Below, in pieces: positions 24,736 to 34,300 of a stretch of 64,000 nt of DNA. Origin of the DNA: a bacterium. GTDB lineage: Bacteria > Planctomycetota > UBA1135 > UBA2386. The stretch spans positions 179,668 to 243,667 of the forward strand of contig JAUILN010000016.1 of NCBI GenBank assembly GCA_030432695.1, read 5' to 3'. The first letter of the stretch is position 1. Every line of letters starts with the position of its first letter. Below the pieces are notes generated by a model. That model made no database searches. It was not told the DNA's origin and worked only from the letters and a program-made list of their open reading frames with translations. The position numbers and the translations under genes were made by a program.

Positions 24736-25488
24736 TCACGGCGCCTCGAAGCCGCAGGCCACGAGGATCCTCTGCCCGGCGTCGGACCGGACGAAGTCCA
24801 CGAACGCGGTAGCCGTCTCGGGCGAAGCCCCCTGCGCGAGCGTGACGATCGGATACGCCACCGCCACGCCGGACTCCGAAGGGATCGCGACGCTGGTCAG
24901 CGCCGCGCCGGCCGCGGCCACGTCGGTGGCGTACACGATGCCTGCATCGACCTCGCCCAGCAGCAGCTTGGTGACCACCGACTTCACGCTCGGCTCGTCG
25001 CTCACCGACCGCACCGCGACACCGGCCCGCTCGAGCACCTGCCGCGCGTAGCGACCGGCCGGCACGTCGGGGCCGCAGAGCAGCACCCGCAGGTCGTCGC
25101 GCGCGAGGTCGGCCAGGCCGGCGATGCCGTGCGGATTGCCGGCCGGCACCGCGATCGCGAGGCGGTTGGTCGCGAACACCTGCGGCTCGCCGAGCGTCGT
25201 CGCGAACTCCACGACGCGCTGCATCTGCACCGCGTCGGCCGAGGCGAACACGTCGACCGGAGCCCCCTCGCGGATCTGCAGCACGAGCTGCGGCGTGCCC
25301 GCGCAGTGCAGCTCGACCGCGACCTCCGGATGCCGCGCCCCGAAGCCGTCGACCAGGGCTTCGAAGGCCTCGGTCAACGAGGCGGCGGCGAAGACCCGCA
25401 GGCGCGCCTCGGCCCGTTCGCCACCGGCGCCGCAGCCGACCAGCAGCAGGCAGCACCACCAGACCACGACCGACTTCAGCGACTTCAT
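24736..25488 (-). CDS. modA: Molybdate-binding lipoprotein ModA
   Basis: A 250-residue solute-binding protein. The lipobox LLLVGC gives C19 as the lipidated residue. The mature protein starts with the ModA signature FAAASLTEAFEAL, followed by APVDVFASAD and GEVDAGIVYATD, which form the oxyanion pocket. It captures molybdate (possibly tungstate) outside the cytoplasmic membrane and delivers it to ModB. It is first in the modABC operon. The 68-base upstream spacer holds no molybdenum-cofactor riboswitch that I can see. No ModE gene is present, so regulation is unknown. A molybdopterin enzyme is not encoded in the window. Confidence 0.94.
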   Translation of the reverse strand: MKSLKSVVVWWCCLLLVGCGAGGERAEARLRVFAAASLTEAFEALVDGFGARHPEVAVELHCAGTPQLVLQIREGAPVDVFASADAVQMQRVVEFATTLGEPQVFATNRLAIAVPAGNPHGIAGLADLARDDLRVLLCGPDVPAGRYARQVLERAGVAVRSVSDEPSVKSVVTKLLLGEVDAGIVYATDVAAAGAALTSVAIPSESGVAVAYPIVTLAQGASPETATAFVDFVRSDAGQRILVACGFEAP

Positions 25489-25556
25489 GGGAGACCCGGT
25501 CCCGGATTGGGCTGCAAGAAGTCCTGCGATGCAAACCCGCGCCGTCGGAATCCTGC

Positions 25557-26042
25557 TCAACCGAGCGTCCGGGAGTGTTCGACGAGCTGTTCGAGTGCCG
25601 TCCCCCAACCCTGCAGGAAGCCCATCTCCTCGTGCGAGGTCTTGCCGGCGGCGTCGACGTGCATCGCGATGGCGGTGCACTTCGTGCCCCCCTCGACCGG
25701 CTCGAGCAGGATCATCGCCGTGAAGAAGCCGCTGGCGTTCGGCCGGTAGCCCGGGCCGAGCGCGTCGGTCCACATCAGCTTCCGGTGCTCCACGACCTCC
25801 AGGTAGCACCCCGCGCTGGTCGGCATGGTCTGCCCCTCGGGCGACTGCATCGTGGTGCTGAAGATGCCGCCGGGTCGCAGGTCGATCTCGCAGGCGATGG
25901 TCTTCCAGGGCTTCGGCGTGAACCACTGCATCAGGTGCGCCGGCTCGGTCCAGCAGCGCCAGATCAGCTCGGGCGACACGTCCACGGTCCGCTCGAGGAT
26001 GAGGTCCAGTTCGGGGTCCAGCTCAGGTCGGTCCAACTTCAT
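25557..26042 (-). CDS. AHSA1/SRPBCC-domain protein paired with ArsR regulator
   Basis: A 161-residue cytoplasmic protein of the AHSA1 branch of the SRPBCC (START-like) fold: LERTVDVSPELIWRCWTEPAHLMQWFTP at the N-terminus, DLRPGGIFSTTMQSPEG in the middle and GFLQGWGTALEQLVEH at the end. These proteins bind hydrophobic ligands in a deep pocket, and the exact ligand is seldom known. ATG 26042 is chosen because GTGGAG lies at good distance upstream; a GTG at 26051 is possible. The gene overlaps the end of the upstream arsR-type gene by 20 bases. The ArsR/AHSA1 pair is a recurrent bacterial two-gene unit in which the regulator controls its own operon. Confidence 0.88.
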   Translation of the reverse strand: MKLDRPELDPELDLILERTVDVSPELIWRCWTEPAHLMQWFTPKPWKTIACEIDLRPGGIFSTTMQSPEGQTMPTSAGCYLEVVEHRKLMWTDALGPGYRPNASGFFTAMILLEPVEGGTKCTAIAMHVDAAGKTSHEEMGFLQGWGTALEQLVEHSRTLG

Positions 26043-26391
26043 CGGCTCCACTCTCGTTCCGGGACAAGGTCTTCAGGGTTCGGGCGTAGGCATCCAACTG
26101 ATCCAGGCGACACTCCCAGAGGTCGCGCTGGCGGGTCAGCCACTCGGTGGCCTTGCGCAGCTTCGCGGGCCGGATCTGCACGGTGCGGACCCGACCGCTC
26201 TTCCGCGACCGCACCAGACCGCCGTCCTCCAGCACCTTCAGATGCTGCAGGAACGACGGCAGCGCCATGTCGAACGGCTTCGCCAGCTCGGTCACGGTTG
26301 CCGGGCCGCGCACGAGACGGCTCACGACCGCCCGGCGCGTCGGGTGCGCGAGGGCGCGGAACGCGCTGTCGAGTTCGGCGGTCACGGTCAT
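26023..26391 (-). CDS. ArsR-family winged-helix repressor
   Basis: A 122-residue winged-helix regulator: AFRALAHPTRRAVVSRLV, then TVTELAKPFDMALPSFLQHLKVLEDGGLV (recognition helix) and VRSRKSGRVRTVQI (wing). The metal-binding cysteine motif ELCVCDL of arsenic sensors is absent, so it belongs to the non-metal branch that accompanies AHSA1 proteins. It overlaps the AHSA1 gene by 20 bases. A near-perfect inverted repeat (26418-26437) lies 27 bases before its ATG and is the obvious operator, so autorepression is likely. The ligand is unknown. Confidence 0.92.
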   Translation of the reverse strand: MTVTAELDSAFRALAHPTRRAVVSRLVRGPATVTELAKPFDMALPSFLQHLKVLEDGGLVRSRKSGRVRTVQIRPAKLRKATEWLTRQRDLWECRLDQLDAYARTLKTLSRNESGADEVGPT

Positions 26392-26417
26392 GGCGCGTCA
26401 ATGTGCCGCCCGGCTTC

Positions 26418-26437
26418 ACTTAGGTCTATACCTAAGT
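26418..26437. promoter_or_regulatory. Probable ArsR operator, inverted repeat ACTTAGGT-N4-ACCTAAGT
   Basis: Perfect 8-base arms ACTTAGGT (26418-26425) and ACCTAAGT (26430-26437) flank CTAT. It is AT-rich in a G+C-rich region and lies 27 bases upstream of the arsR-type start. A TATAGA read on the minus strand inside it could be the -10 box, so binding would block transcription. Confidence 0.8.
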
Positions 26438-26531
26438 TTTGGGTGACACGAACTCGCCCGGCACGAGGCTCCGGAGCAGAAATCCGGACGACCCCGCTGC
26501 CTCGAAGGCGTCGGCCGAGTTCGATGGTGCG

Positions 26532-27095
26532 ATGCGCAACTGGCCGTCCCTCGCCCTGAGCCTCGCCCTCGCCGCGTGCACCGCGCCGGGTTCCCCTATC
26601 GGCCGGAGTGCCCCGCCCGCTCACTCCTCCCCCGGCGGTGCGGTGCAGGCCCTGGAGGCCGCCGAGGAGCAGGGCGGCGAACCCGAGCGCGGCGCCGGCA
26701 CGCAGGCGGTCAACCTGTTCCTCGGTGGCTCCCGCGAAGACGGCGAACGCAACGGCTTCACCTTCGGCCTGGACTACGAGTACCGCGTCCTCGACGACGT
26801 CGGCATCGGCGGCTTCTCCGAAGCCACCACCGGCCTGCACCGCGCCTTTGCGACCGGCGGCCAGGTCTACTGGCACGCGTGGCGCGAGCTGGTGCTGACC
26901 GGCGGCGTCGGCGCCGAATTGAAGGACCACCACACCGGGGAGGGCGCGACCTGGGACCCGATTCTGCGGATCGGCGCCAGCTACGAGATCCCGCTCTCCG
27001 ACGACGGCTGGGTGATCTCCCCGGCGGTCAGCTACGACTTCACGCAGGAGGAGAACCTGCTGCTGTTCGGCGCGAACCTCGGCTGCGTGTTCTGA
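26532..27095 (+). CDS. Small lipoprotein, beta-barrel-like
   Basis: A 187-residue protein. ATG 26532 gives a lipoprotein signal with lipobox LALAAC (C16). After a Pro/Ala/Gly linker of about 50 residues, the C-terminal 120 residues alternate polar and hydrophobic positions in strands ending at aromatic residues (NGFTFGLDYEYRV, GGQVYWHAW, LRIGASYEIPL, ISPAVSYDFT, LLFGANLGCVF). That resembles a small outer-membrane-type beta-barrel. I recognise no named family. It starts divergently from the ArsR/AHSA1 operon, 140 bases away, and could be affected by the same operator. Confidence 0.7.
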   Translation: MRNWPSLALSLALAACTAPGSPIGRSAPPAHSSPGGAVQALEAAEEQGGEPERGAGTQAVNLFLGGSREDGERNGFTFGLDYEYRVLDDVGIGGFSEATTGLHRAFATGGQVYWHAWRELVLTGGVGAELKDHHTGEGATWDPILRIGASYEIPLSDDGWVISPAVSYDFTQEENLLLFGANLGCVF

Positions 27096-27118
27096 ACCGC
27101 CGCGCCGCAACGACCTGC

Positions 27119-27478
27119 ATGGAACGTCGACGAACAGAGGACCTGGCGGGCGGCATCCCAAGCAAGACCTGCCCGGTCTGCGGCGGCGACAACGACTGCG
27201 ACCGCGCCGCGGGATACGCCGCGTGCTGGTGCGACGAGGTGCGCGTTCCGCCCGAACTCGAGGTCTGGCTGGCATCGGAGGGCATCGCGTCGCGCTGCCT
27301 CTGCCCGCGATGCGCGGCGGGGCAGGTTCCTTCGCCCTGCCAGCGCATCTGCCTGCTCGATCGCGCGAGCGTTACCTGCCGCGGGTGCGCGCGGACCATG
27401 GACGAGATCGTCGCCTGGGGCACGGCCGGGCCGGTCGAGCGGGCGCGGGTCCTGCGTCGGATCCGCACGGCAGACTGA
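27119..27478 (+). CDS. Fusion of cysteine-rich CWC domain and DUF1289 domain
   Basis: A 119-residue cytoplasmic protein with eleven cysteines. Residues 15-65 match the cysteine-rich CWC family: CPVCGGDNDC (C18, C21, C27), ACWC (C36, C38) and CLCPRC (C60, C62, C65). Residues 72-115 match DUF1289: PSPCQRICLLDRASVTCRGC (C74, C78, C87, C90) followed by ARTMDEIVAW. Each domain usually occurs as its own small protein; here they share one chain. Both look like zinc or Fe-S binding sites. No function is established for either. It follows the beta-barrel lipoprotein by 23 bases, and a hairpin follows its stop. Confidence 0.85.
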   Translation: MERRRTEDLAGGIPSKTCPVCGGDNDCDRAAGYAACWCDEVRVPPELEVWLASEGIASRCLCPRCAAGQVPSPCQRICLLDRASVTCRGCARTMDEIVAWGTAGPVERARVLRRIRTAD

Positions 27479-27507
27479 CGCGCGCCGGGGTCCGGGTTCG
27501 GCGCGCG
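27479..27507 (+). terminator. Hairpin after the CWC-DUF1289 gene
   Basis: CGCGCGCC (27479-27486) and GGCGCGCG (27500-27507) are perfect 8-base arms around a 13-base loop, directly after the stop and followed by CCCCTTAT. It is a plausible terminator with a weak T-tract. Confidence 0.45.
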
Positions 27508-27689
27508 CCCCTTATCGACGACAGCTCGGTCGTCGGCGTCGATCTGTCGTCCCGGCGGCTGACCTGCCGTCTGACCAGACCGATCGCGGGCCGGCTTGCG
27601 GTGGTCGCGGCGCGCGGACGCGAAGTGCGGCCGGTCCGACAACCGGTTTGCGCCTCTGGGGTCGACCGACGAACCGGAGACCACCGACG

Positions 27690-29072
27690 ATGCAAGCCCG
27701 ACCGATTCAGACCGCCACGGCCACCCTCTTCCTGCTCGCCCCGCTCGCCACGCAGACCTGGCGCGATACGAGCCAGCCGGGCCCCGCGGCCCGTTACGAC
27801 CATGCCATGGCCTGGGACTCCGCGCGCGGCCACGGCGTCCTGTTCGGCGGCTACGACTACGGGTCCGACCGGTACTTCGACGACACCTGGGTCTACGACG
27901 GCGCGAGCTGGGCGCAGACCACGCTCGGCGGTGCGGCCCCCCTGGCCCGCAAGCAGCACGCGATGTGCTACGACGCGCGACGCGGCGTGGTCGTGCTGTT
28001 CGGCGGGGTGGTCTCGAACGCCTTCAACTCCAACACCCGCTACCTCGGCGACACCTGGGAGTTCGACGGTGCGAGCTGGCGCGAGGTCATCATCGCGGGA
28101 CCGACTCCCGATCCGCGGGTCACCGACATCGCCTACGACACGGCACGCGGCGTCGTGGTCCTGGTCGGCGGTGCGAACGCCACCAGCTTCCACCGCGACA
28201 TCTGGGAGTACGACGGCGTGGCCTGGACCGAACGCGGCACCGACCTGCTGCCGCGCTCCCGACCCGGATACGAACTCGCCTACGACGTGGCGCGCGGCGT
28301 CACGGTGATCGAACCCCGCTACCAGTACGGGCAGTTCGGTCCCTGGGAGACCCAGGAATGGGACGGCGCGACCCTGAGTCGCGCGGCCTACACCGACACC
28401 GGCCCGCACTTTCCCGGTGGCGATCTGGCCTACGACGCACGCCGCGGGGTCGTCGTCGCGGTCGGCACCTGGTTCACCGGCGCAACCGAGACCTGGGAAT
28501 ACGACGGCAACGACTGGCGGCAGCTCGCCGCGACCACCGGCCAGGACTCGCTGGCCAACCACTCGCTGGTGTATGCGGACACGCTCGGCAGCCTCGTGCT
28601 GTTCGGCGGCGAGAAGGCCAGCGGTCCATTCCTGGTCGAGACCGACGAGACCTTCGAGTTCGCCGAGTTCGCGAAGGTCAGCGCGTTCGGCGCGGGTTGC
28701 GGCACCGGGTCGATCGCTCCGGATCTCCAGCCTGCGAGCGGGTCCGTGCCTCGCACCGGGACCCGGTTCGGACTCGCGGTCACCGGGACTCCTGCCAACG
28801 GGACCGCGCTGCTGCTGGTCGGACTCCATCGCGACCGCTGGGCCGGCCGACCGCTCCCCTTCGACCTGTCGTCGCTCGGACTCCCCGGCTGCCAGCTGTC
28901 GACGAGCATCGAACTCGTGCATGGGGTCGCCACGGACGGCGCCGCGGCGCTCGACCTGCCGGCCGAGCCGGCGCTGCACGGCGTCGCCCTCCACCTGCAG
29001 GCCCTCGTGCACGACCCGTCGCTCCGCCCGGTGGGGATCAGCGGCGGCCTGACCGCGACCCTCGGCCGCTGA
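27690..29072 (+). CDS. Secreted Kelch-type beta-propeller protein with shared C-terminal domain
   Basis: A 460-residue exported protein; ATG 27690 follows GGAGA and begins a short signal sequence (TATATLFLLAPLATQ). Residues about 25-330 contain six Kelch-like blades, each with a variant of AYD-x-A-R-G-V-V-V-L-F-G-G followed by DTWEFDGASW or DIWEYDGVAW. The last 125 residues begin FGAGCGTGS and run through P-x-x-G-T-x-F, TALLLVG, LGLPGC, LPAEPALHGVALHLQ and ISGGLTATLG. This tail is shared with other secreted proteins of the window. The propeller probably binds a ligand at the surface; no enzyme motif is visible. The upstream spacer of 211 bases holds a GGTCGACCGACGA string also found upstream of the 55701 gene. 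Confidence 0.82.
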   Translation: MQARPIQTATATLFLLAPLATQTWRDTSQPGPAARYDHAMAWDSARGHGVLFGGYDYGSDRYFDDTWVYDGASWAQTTLGGAAPLARKQHAMCYDARRGVVVLFGGVVSNAFNSNTRYLGDTWEFDGASWREVIIAGPTPDPRVTDIAYDTARGVVVLVGGANATSFHRDIWEYDGVAWTERGTDLLPRSRPGYELAYDVARGVTVIEPRYQYGQFGPWETQEWDGATLSRAAYTDTGPHFPGGDLAYDARRGVVVAVGTWFTGATETWEYDGNDWRQLAATTGQDSLANHSLVYADTLGSLVLFGGEKASGPFLVETDETFEFAEFAKVSAFGAGCGTGSIAPDLQPASGSVPRTGTRFGLAVTGTPANGTALLLVGLHRDRWAGRPLPFDLSSLGLPGCQLSTSIELVHGVATDGAAALDLPAEPALHGVALHLQALVHDPSLRPVGISGGLTATLGR

Positions 29073-29124
29073 CGCGCGACACGGCATTGAGAGCGGTGGG
29101 TCCCGAGCCCATGCTTGGGCGTCG

Positions 29125-29943
29125 ATGACCTCGACCCCCCGTCGTTCTCTCCTCGTCCTGGCGAGCCTCGTCGTCCTGCTACCGCAATGCACGACGGGGC
29201 CGGGTGCCGCGTTGCCGGACGGTCGGCTGGTGCACGACGTCTTCTTCCGCCTGGCCGACCCGAGCGAAGCGAACATCGCCGGCCTGATCCGGGCCTGCGA
29301 GAGCCTTCGCGAGGTGCCCACGGTCCTCGACCTCGCCACCGGGGCGCGCCATCCCGAGATGACCCGCGAGGTGAACCAGACCGACTACCACGTCGGCCTG
29401 CACGTGGTGTTCGCGGACCGCGCCGGCCTCGAGGCCTACATCGTGCATCCGGTCCACCAGGCGCTGCTGCAGCAATACGCCGAGCACTTCGAGAACGTCC
29501 GGGTCTTCGACTACACGACCGGCGCAGCCGCCTCGACCAGCCTCTCCAACTCACTCGCGGCGAGCGGCCGCGACCCGAACCCCGAGCACTCCTCCGCCAT
29601 GCGACTCCGCTACCTCGAGATCGTCACTCCCGACGTCGATGCCGTCTGCGCCAGCTACTCCGCGATCCACGGCGTCGAGTTCAGCGAGCCCGTGCCGACG
29701 CTCGGCAACGCCCGGACGACGAGCCTGGAAGACGGCACGATGGTGGGCGTGCGCACGCCCATGCACGAGCAGGAGATCCCAGTCGCCCGCCCCTACTGGT
29801 CGACCGACGACGTCGCCGCCGCGACCGCTGCCGCGGAGGCCACCGGAGGTGAGATCGCCGTACCGCCGATGGAGATCCCCGGCCAAGGCACGATCTCGAT
29901 CTACCACCAGGGCGAGACCCAGCACGCGCTCTGGCAGGACTGA
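29125..29943 (+). CDS. Lipoprotein with Dabb (stress A/B-barrel) and VOC (glyoxalase-fold) domains
   Basis: A 272-residue protein with lipoprotein signal (LLPQC, C22). Residues 35-130 match the Dabb fold: VHDVFFRLADPSEANIAGLI, then YHVGLHVVFADRAGLEAYIV and HPVHQALL. Residues 155-270 match the vicinal-oxygen-chelate (VOC) fold: MRLRYLEIVTPDVDAVCASY, then GVEFSEPVPTLGNARTTSLEDG and GTISIYHQG. VOC proteins bind metals or small substrates (glyoxalase, bleomycin resistance, dioxygenases). Metal ligands are not clearly complete here, so a binding role is as likely as catalysis. Both domains are normally cytoplasmic; a lipid-anchored fusion is uncommon. It converges with the aldehyde dehydrogenase gene with no base between stop codons (TGATCA). 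Confidence 0.75.
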   Translation: MTSTPRRSLLVLASLVVLLPQCTTGPGAALPDGRLVHDVFFRLADPSEANIAGLIRACESLREVPTVLDLATGARHPEMTREVNQTDYHVGLHVVFADRAGLEAYIVHPVHQALLQQYAEHFENVRVFDYTTGAAASTSLSNSLAASGRDPNPEHSSAMRLRYLEIVTPDVDAVCASYSAIHGVEFSEPVPTLGNARTTSLEDGTMVGVRTPMHEQEIPVARPYWSTDDVAAATAAAEATGGEIAVPPMEIPGQGTISIYHQGETQHALWQD

Positions 29944-31521
29944 TCAGCTTCGCGAGGGCGCGAAGAACTCGCGGATCGTCCGGGTGCGCTTGCCCACCAG
30001 CGCCAGCAGCCGCGGCAGTCGCCCGAGCTTGCCGATCTGCAGCTCGGCGGTGATGTGACCGAACTCGGTGAGCGCCGCGTCCGACGGCAACCAGAAGGGA
30101 TCCGGCTTGCTGCTCCGGTCGACCAGCGTGGTGCGAGGCCGCAGGAAGGCACTCAGCGCGAACTCGCTGTTGTGCACGCCGCTGCCGCTGTCCTTGGTGC
30201 CCGTCCAGGGCACCCGCACCATCGCGCCGGACACCGCGTGGTTGTTGACCGACGCGATCCCGCACTCGAGCCGCGCGGCGAGCCGCAGGCCACGCTGGAT
30301 GTCGCGGGTCCAGACCGAGCCGCCGAGGCCGTAGCAGGAATCGTTGGCGAGGCGCAGCCCCTCCTCGGCGTCGGCGACGCGGACCACCGCCAACACCGGA
30401 CCGAAGGTCTCCTCGCGGACGATCTCCATGTCCTGGGTGCAGCGGTCGACGATGGTCGGCTCGTAGCTCAAGCCCTGCCCGGTCCGCTTGCCGCCACACC
30501 GGAGCTCGGCACCGCGCGCCAGGGCGTCGGCGACGTGGCGTTCGACGATCTGCAGCTGCGGCTCGTGGGCCAGTGGCGAGACGCTGACATCGGGTGAGGC
30601 CATGTCGGTCGACAGCCGCTGCCACGCGTCGGCCAACCGCGCCACGAACTCCTCGGCGATCCGATCCTCGACGTAGACCCGCTCGATCGCCCCGCAGTTC
30701 TGCCCGGCGTTCATCAGCGCCCAATGGGTCACGCCGGCGAGGGTGCGGTCGACGTCGCAGTCGGCGAGCACGATCGCGGCGTCATTGCCGCCGGCCTCGG
30801 CCGAACAGGGGATCAACCGCTCGGCGCAGGCCACCGAGACCGCGCGCGCGCCGCGCACCGAGCCGGTGAAGGTGCAGGCATCGATACCCGCGGCGACCAG
30901 AGCCTCACCGACCGCGATTCCGCCGGGTGCGCAATGCACGAGGTCGGCGGGCAGCTCCTCGCGCAGGATGTCGAAGAACCACCGCGCGGTCCGCGGCGTG
31001 AGGTCGGACGGCTTGCAGACCACGGCATTGCCGGTCATCAACGCCGGGATGATCGGGCGGTAGAACGTGCCCATCGGGAAGTTCCAGGGCGTGATCACAC
31101 CGACCACGCCCCGCGGCACGAGATCGATCCAGGCCCGCTTGCCGGGGAACACGATCGGATTGGGTGGCGCCTTGCGACGCAGTCGATAGCGGCCTACCAC
31201 CCCCGCCCACTGTTTCACCTGGTCGAGCGGACCGCCGACCTCGCTCAGCAGGGCGTCCGCCTCGTTCTTGCCGATCTCGTCGCGCACCAGCGCGAGCACC
31301 TCGTGTCGGCGTTCGAGCATCTTGCGCGCCGCTCGCTGCAGACACCTGACCCGCTGTTTGGTACCCAGCGCAGCCCATCCCGGCTGTGCGGCGCGGGCCC
31401 GAGCGACGAGACCCGGCAGCGCCTCGGGACCCGTCGACTCCACCGGCTCGAGCGGCCGGAGGTCGATCGGACAGCAGCCCTGGAGGTCGGCGGGGTGGGC
31501 GGCGGTTCCGGCGTCGGTCAT
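29944..31521 (-). CDS. Aldehyde dehydrogenase family protein (succinate-semialdehyde dehydrogenase-like)
   Basis: A 525-residue NAD(P)-dependent aldehyde dehydrogenase of the cytoplasm. Conserved residues are N147 (TPWNFPMG), K170 (VCKPSDLTP), general base E242 (SAEAGGND) and nucleophile C276 (NAGQNCGAIERVYV), with EETFGPV near residue 390. It oxidises an aldehyde to the acid; the type resembles succinate-semialdehyde or broad-range dehydrogenases. The EAGGND in place of the more usual ELGGKS(P/A) suggests a divergent branch. After residue about 470 there is an extension of some 50 residues (SKPDPFWLPSDAALTEFGHI and on) beyond the usual end. ATG 31521 is preceded by TAGCCT and seven bases. 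It has no evident pathway partner nearby. Confidence 0.9.
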   Translation of the reverse strand: MTDAGTAAHPADLQGCCPIDLRPLEPVESTGPEALPGLVARARAAQPGWAALGTKQRVRCLQRAARKMLERRHEVLALVRDEIGKNEADALLSEVGGPLDQVKQWAGVVGRYRLRRKAPPNPIVFPGKRAWIDLVPRGVVGVITPWNFPMGTFYRPIIPALMTGNAVVCKPSDLTPRTARWFFDILREELPADLVHCAPGGIAVGEALVAAGIDACTFTGSVRGARAVSVACAERLIPCSAEAGGNDAAIVLADCDVDRTLAGVTHWALMNAGQNCGAIERVYVEDRIAEEFVARLADAWQRLSTDMASPDVSVSPLAHEPQLQIVERHVADALARGAELRCGGKRTGQGLSYEPTIVDRCTQDMEIVREETFGPVLAVVRVADAEEGLRLANDSCYGLGGSVWTRDIQRGLRLAARLECGIASVNNHAVSGAMVRVPWTGTKDSGSGVHNSEFALSAFLRPRTTLVDRSSKPDPFWLPSDAALTEFGHITAELQIGKLGRLPRLLALVGKRTRTIREFFAPSRS

Positions 31522-31528
31522 CCCGCGC

Positions 31529-31534
31529 AGGCTA
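31529..31534 (-). promoter_or_regulatory. Predicted -10 box TAGCCT, leaderless start
   Basis: On the minus strand TAGCCT precedes the aldehyde dehydrogenase ATG by seven bases; the same hexamer precedes tenA-thiD. Confidence 0.45.
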
Positions 31535-31741
31535 CCGGCCAACGGCGCGGCAGGCGACGTCGCGGTCGGCACGGCGAAGTCCGTTCCGGCGCCGTCGATC
31601 ACCGTGATCGGTTCTTGCCGGCTGTCGATCTGCCGTGAGGCACCGATAACCGGCGCATCGCATCCGGGGACCTCCGAGGATCCGAACGTCGCTCGGTAGT
31701 TCCCTCCCCAGGCGCCCACGCGCCGCCCTCTCCGCAACGAG

Positions 31742-34102
<2,361 letters not shown>

Positions 34103-34111
34103 CCCACGAAG

Positions 34112-34148
34112 TCTGTCGTAGTTGGTGCCAGGCACGAACCCCGACAGA
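34112..34148. repeat. Dispersed palindromic repeat, copy 2a
   Basis: TCTGTCGTAGTTGGTGCC (34112-34129) and GGCACGAACCCCGACAGA (34131-34148) around A34130, with three mismatches between arms. It begins nine bases after the katG stop, in direct tandem with copy 2b. Confidence 0.85.
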
Positions 34149-34150
34149 TT

Positions 34151-34189
34151 TTCTGTCGCGGTCGGTGCCAGGCACCAACCGCGACAGAA
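34151..34189. repeat. Dispersed palindromic repeat, copy 2b
   Basis: TTCTGTCGCGGTCGGTGCC (34151-34169) and its partner arm 34171-34189 surround A34170 with one mismatch. The arms differ from copy 2a by paired changes (GTAGT to GCGGT and ACTAC to ACCGC), evidence that pairing is maintained. Confidence 0.88.
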
Positions 34190-34286
34190 GCCTGGCGAAG
34201 GGGCTGGGCGGGTGAATTCCTGGAATCCGGTGATGGGTCGGCGACCGGGACTGCGGTGGTCGGGGATGAACGGGAGCCGGTGCTCC

Positions 34287-34300
34287 CCGAGGAACCCGCC
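34287..34300 (+). promoter_or_regulatory. Ribosome binding region CCGAGGAACCCGCC deciding a GTG start
   Basis: This 14-base string directly precedes GTG 34301 and is identical to the string before ATG 51008, another exported protein. GAGGA sits at the normal spacing. It supports 34301 over an upstream in-frame GTG at 34256. Confidence 0.7.

Noticed and set aside
25489..25556. Possible molybdenum-cofactor riboswitch before modA
   Set aside because: The spacer is only 68 bases and lacks the stems expected for that riboswitch.
34112..34189. Tandem palindromes as a short CRISPR array
   Set aside because: Units are adjacent with two bases between, no spacers of uniform length and no cas genes.
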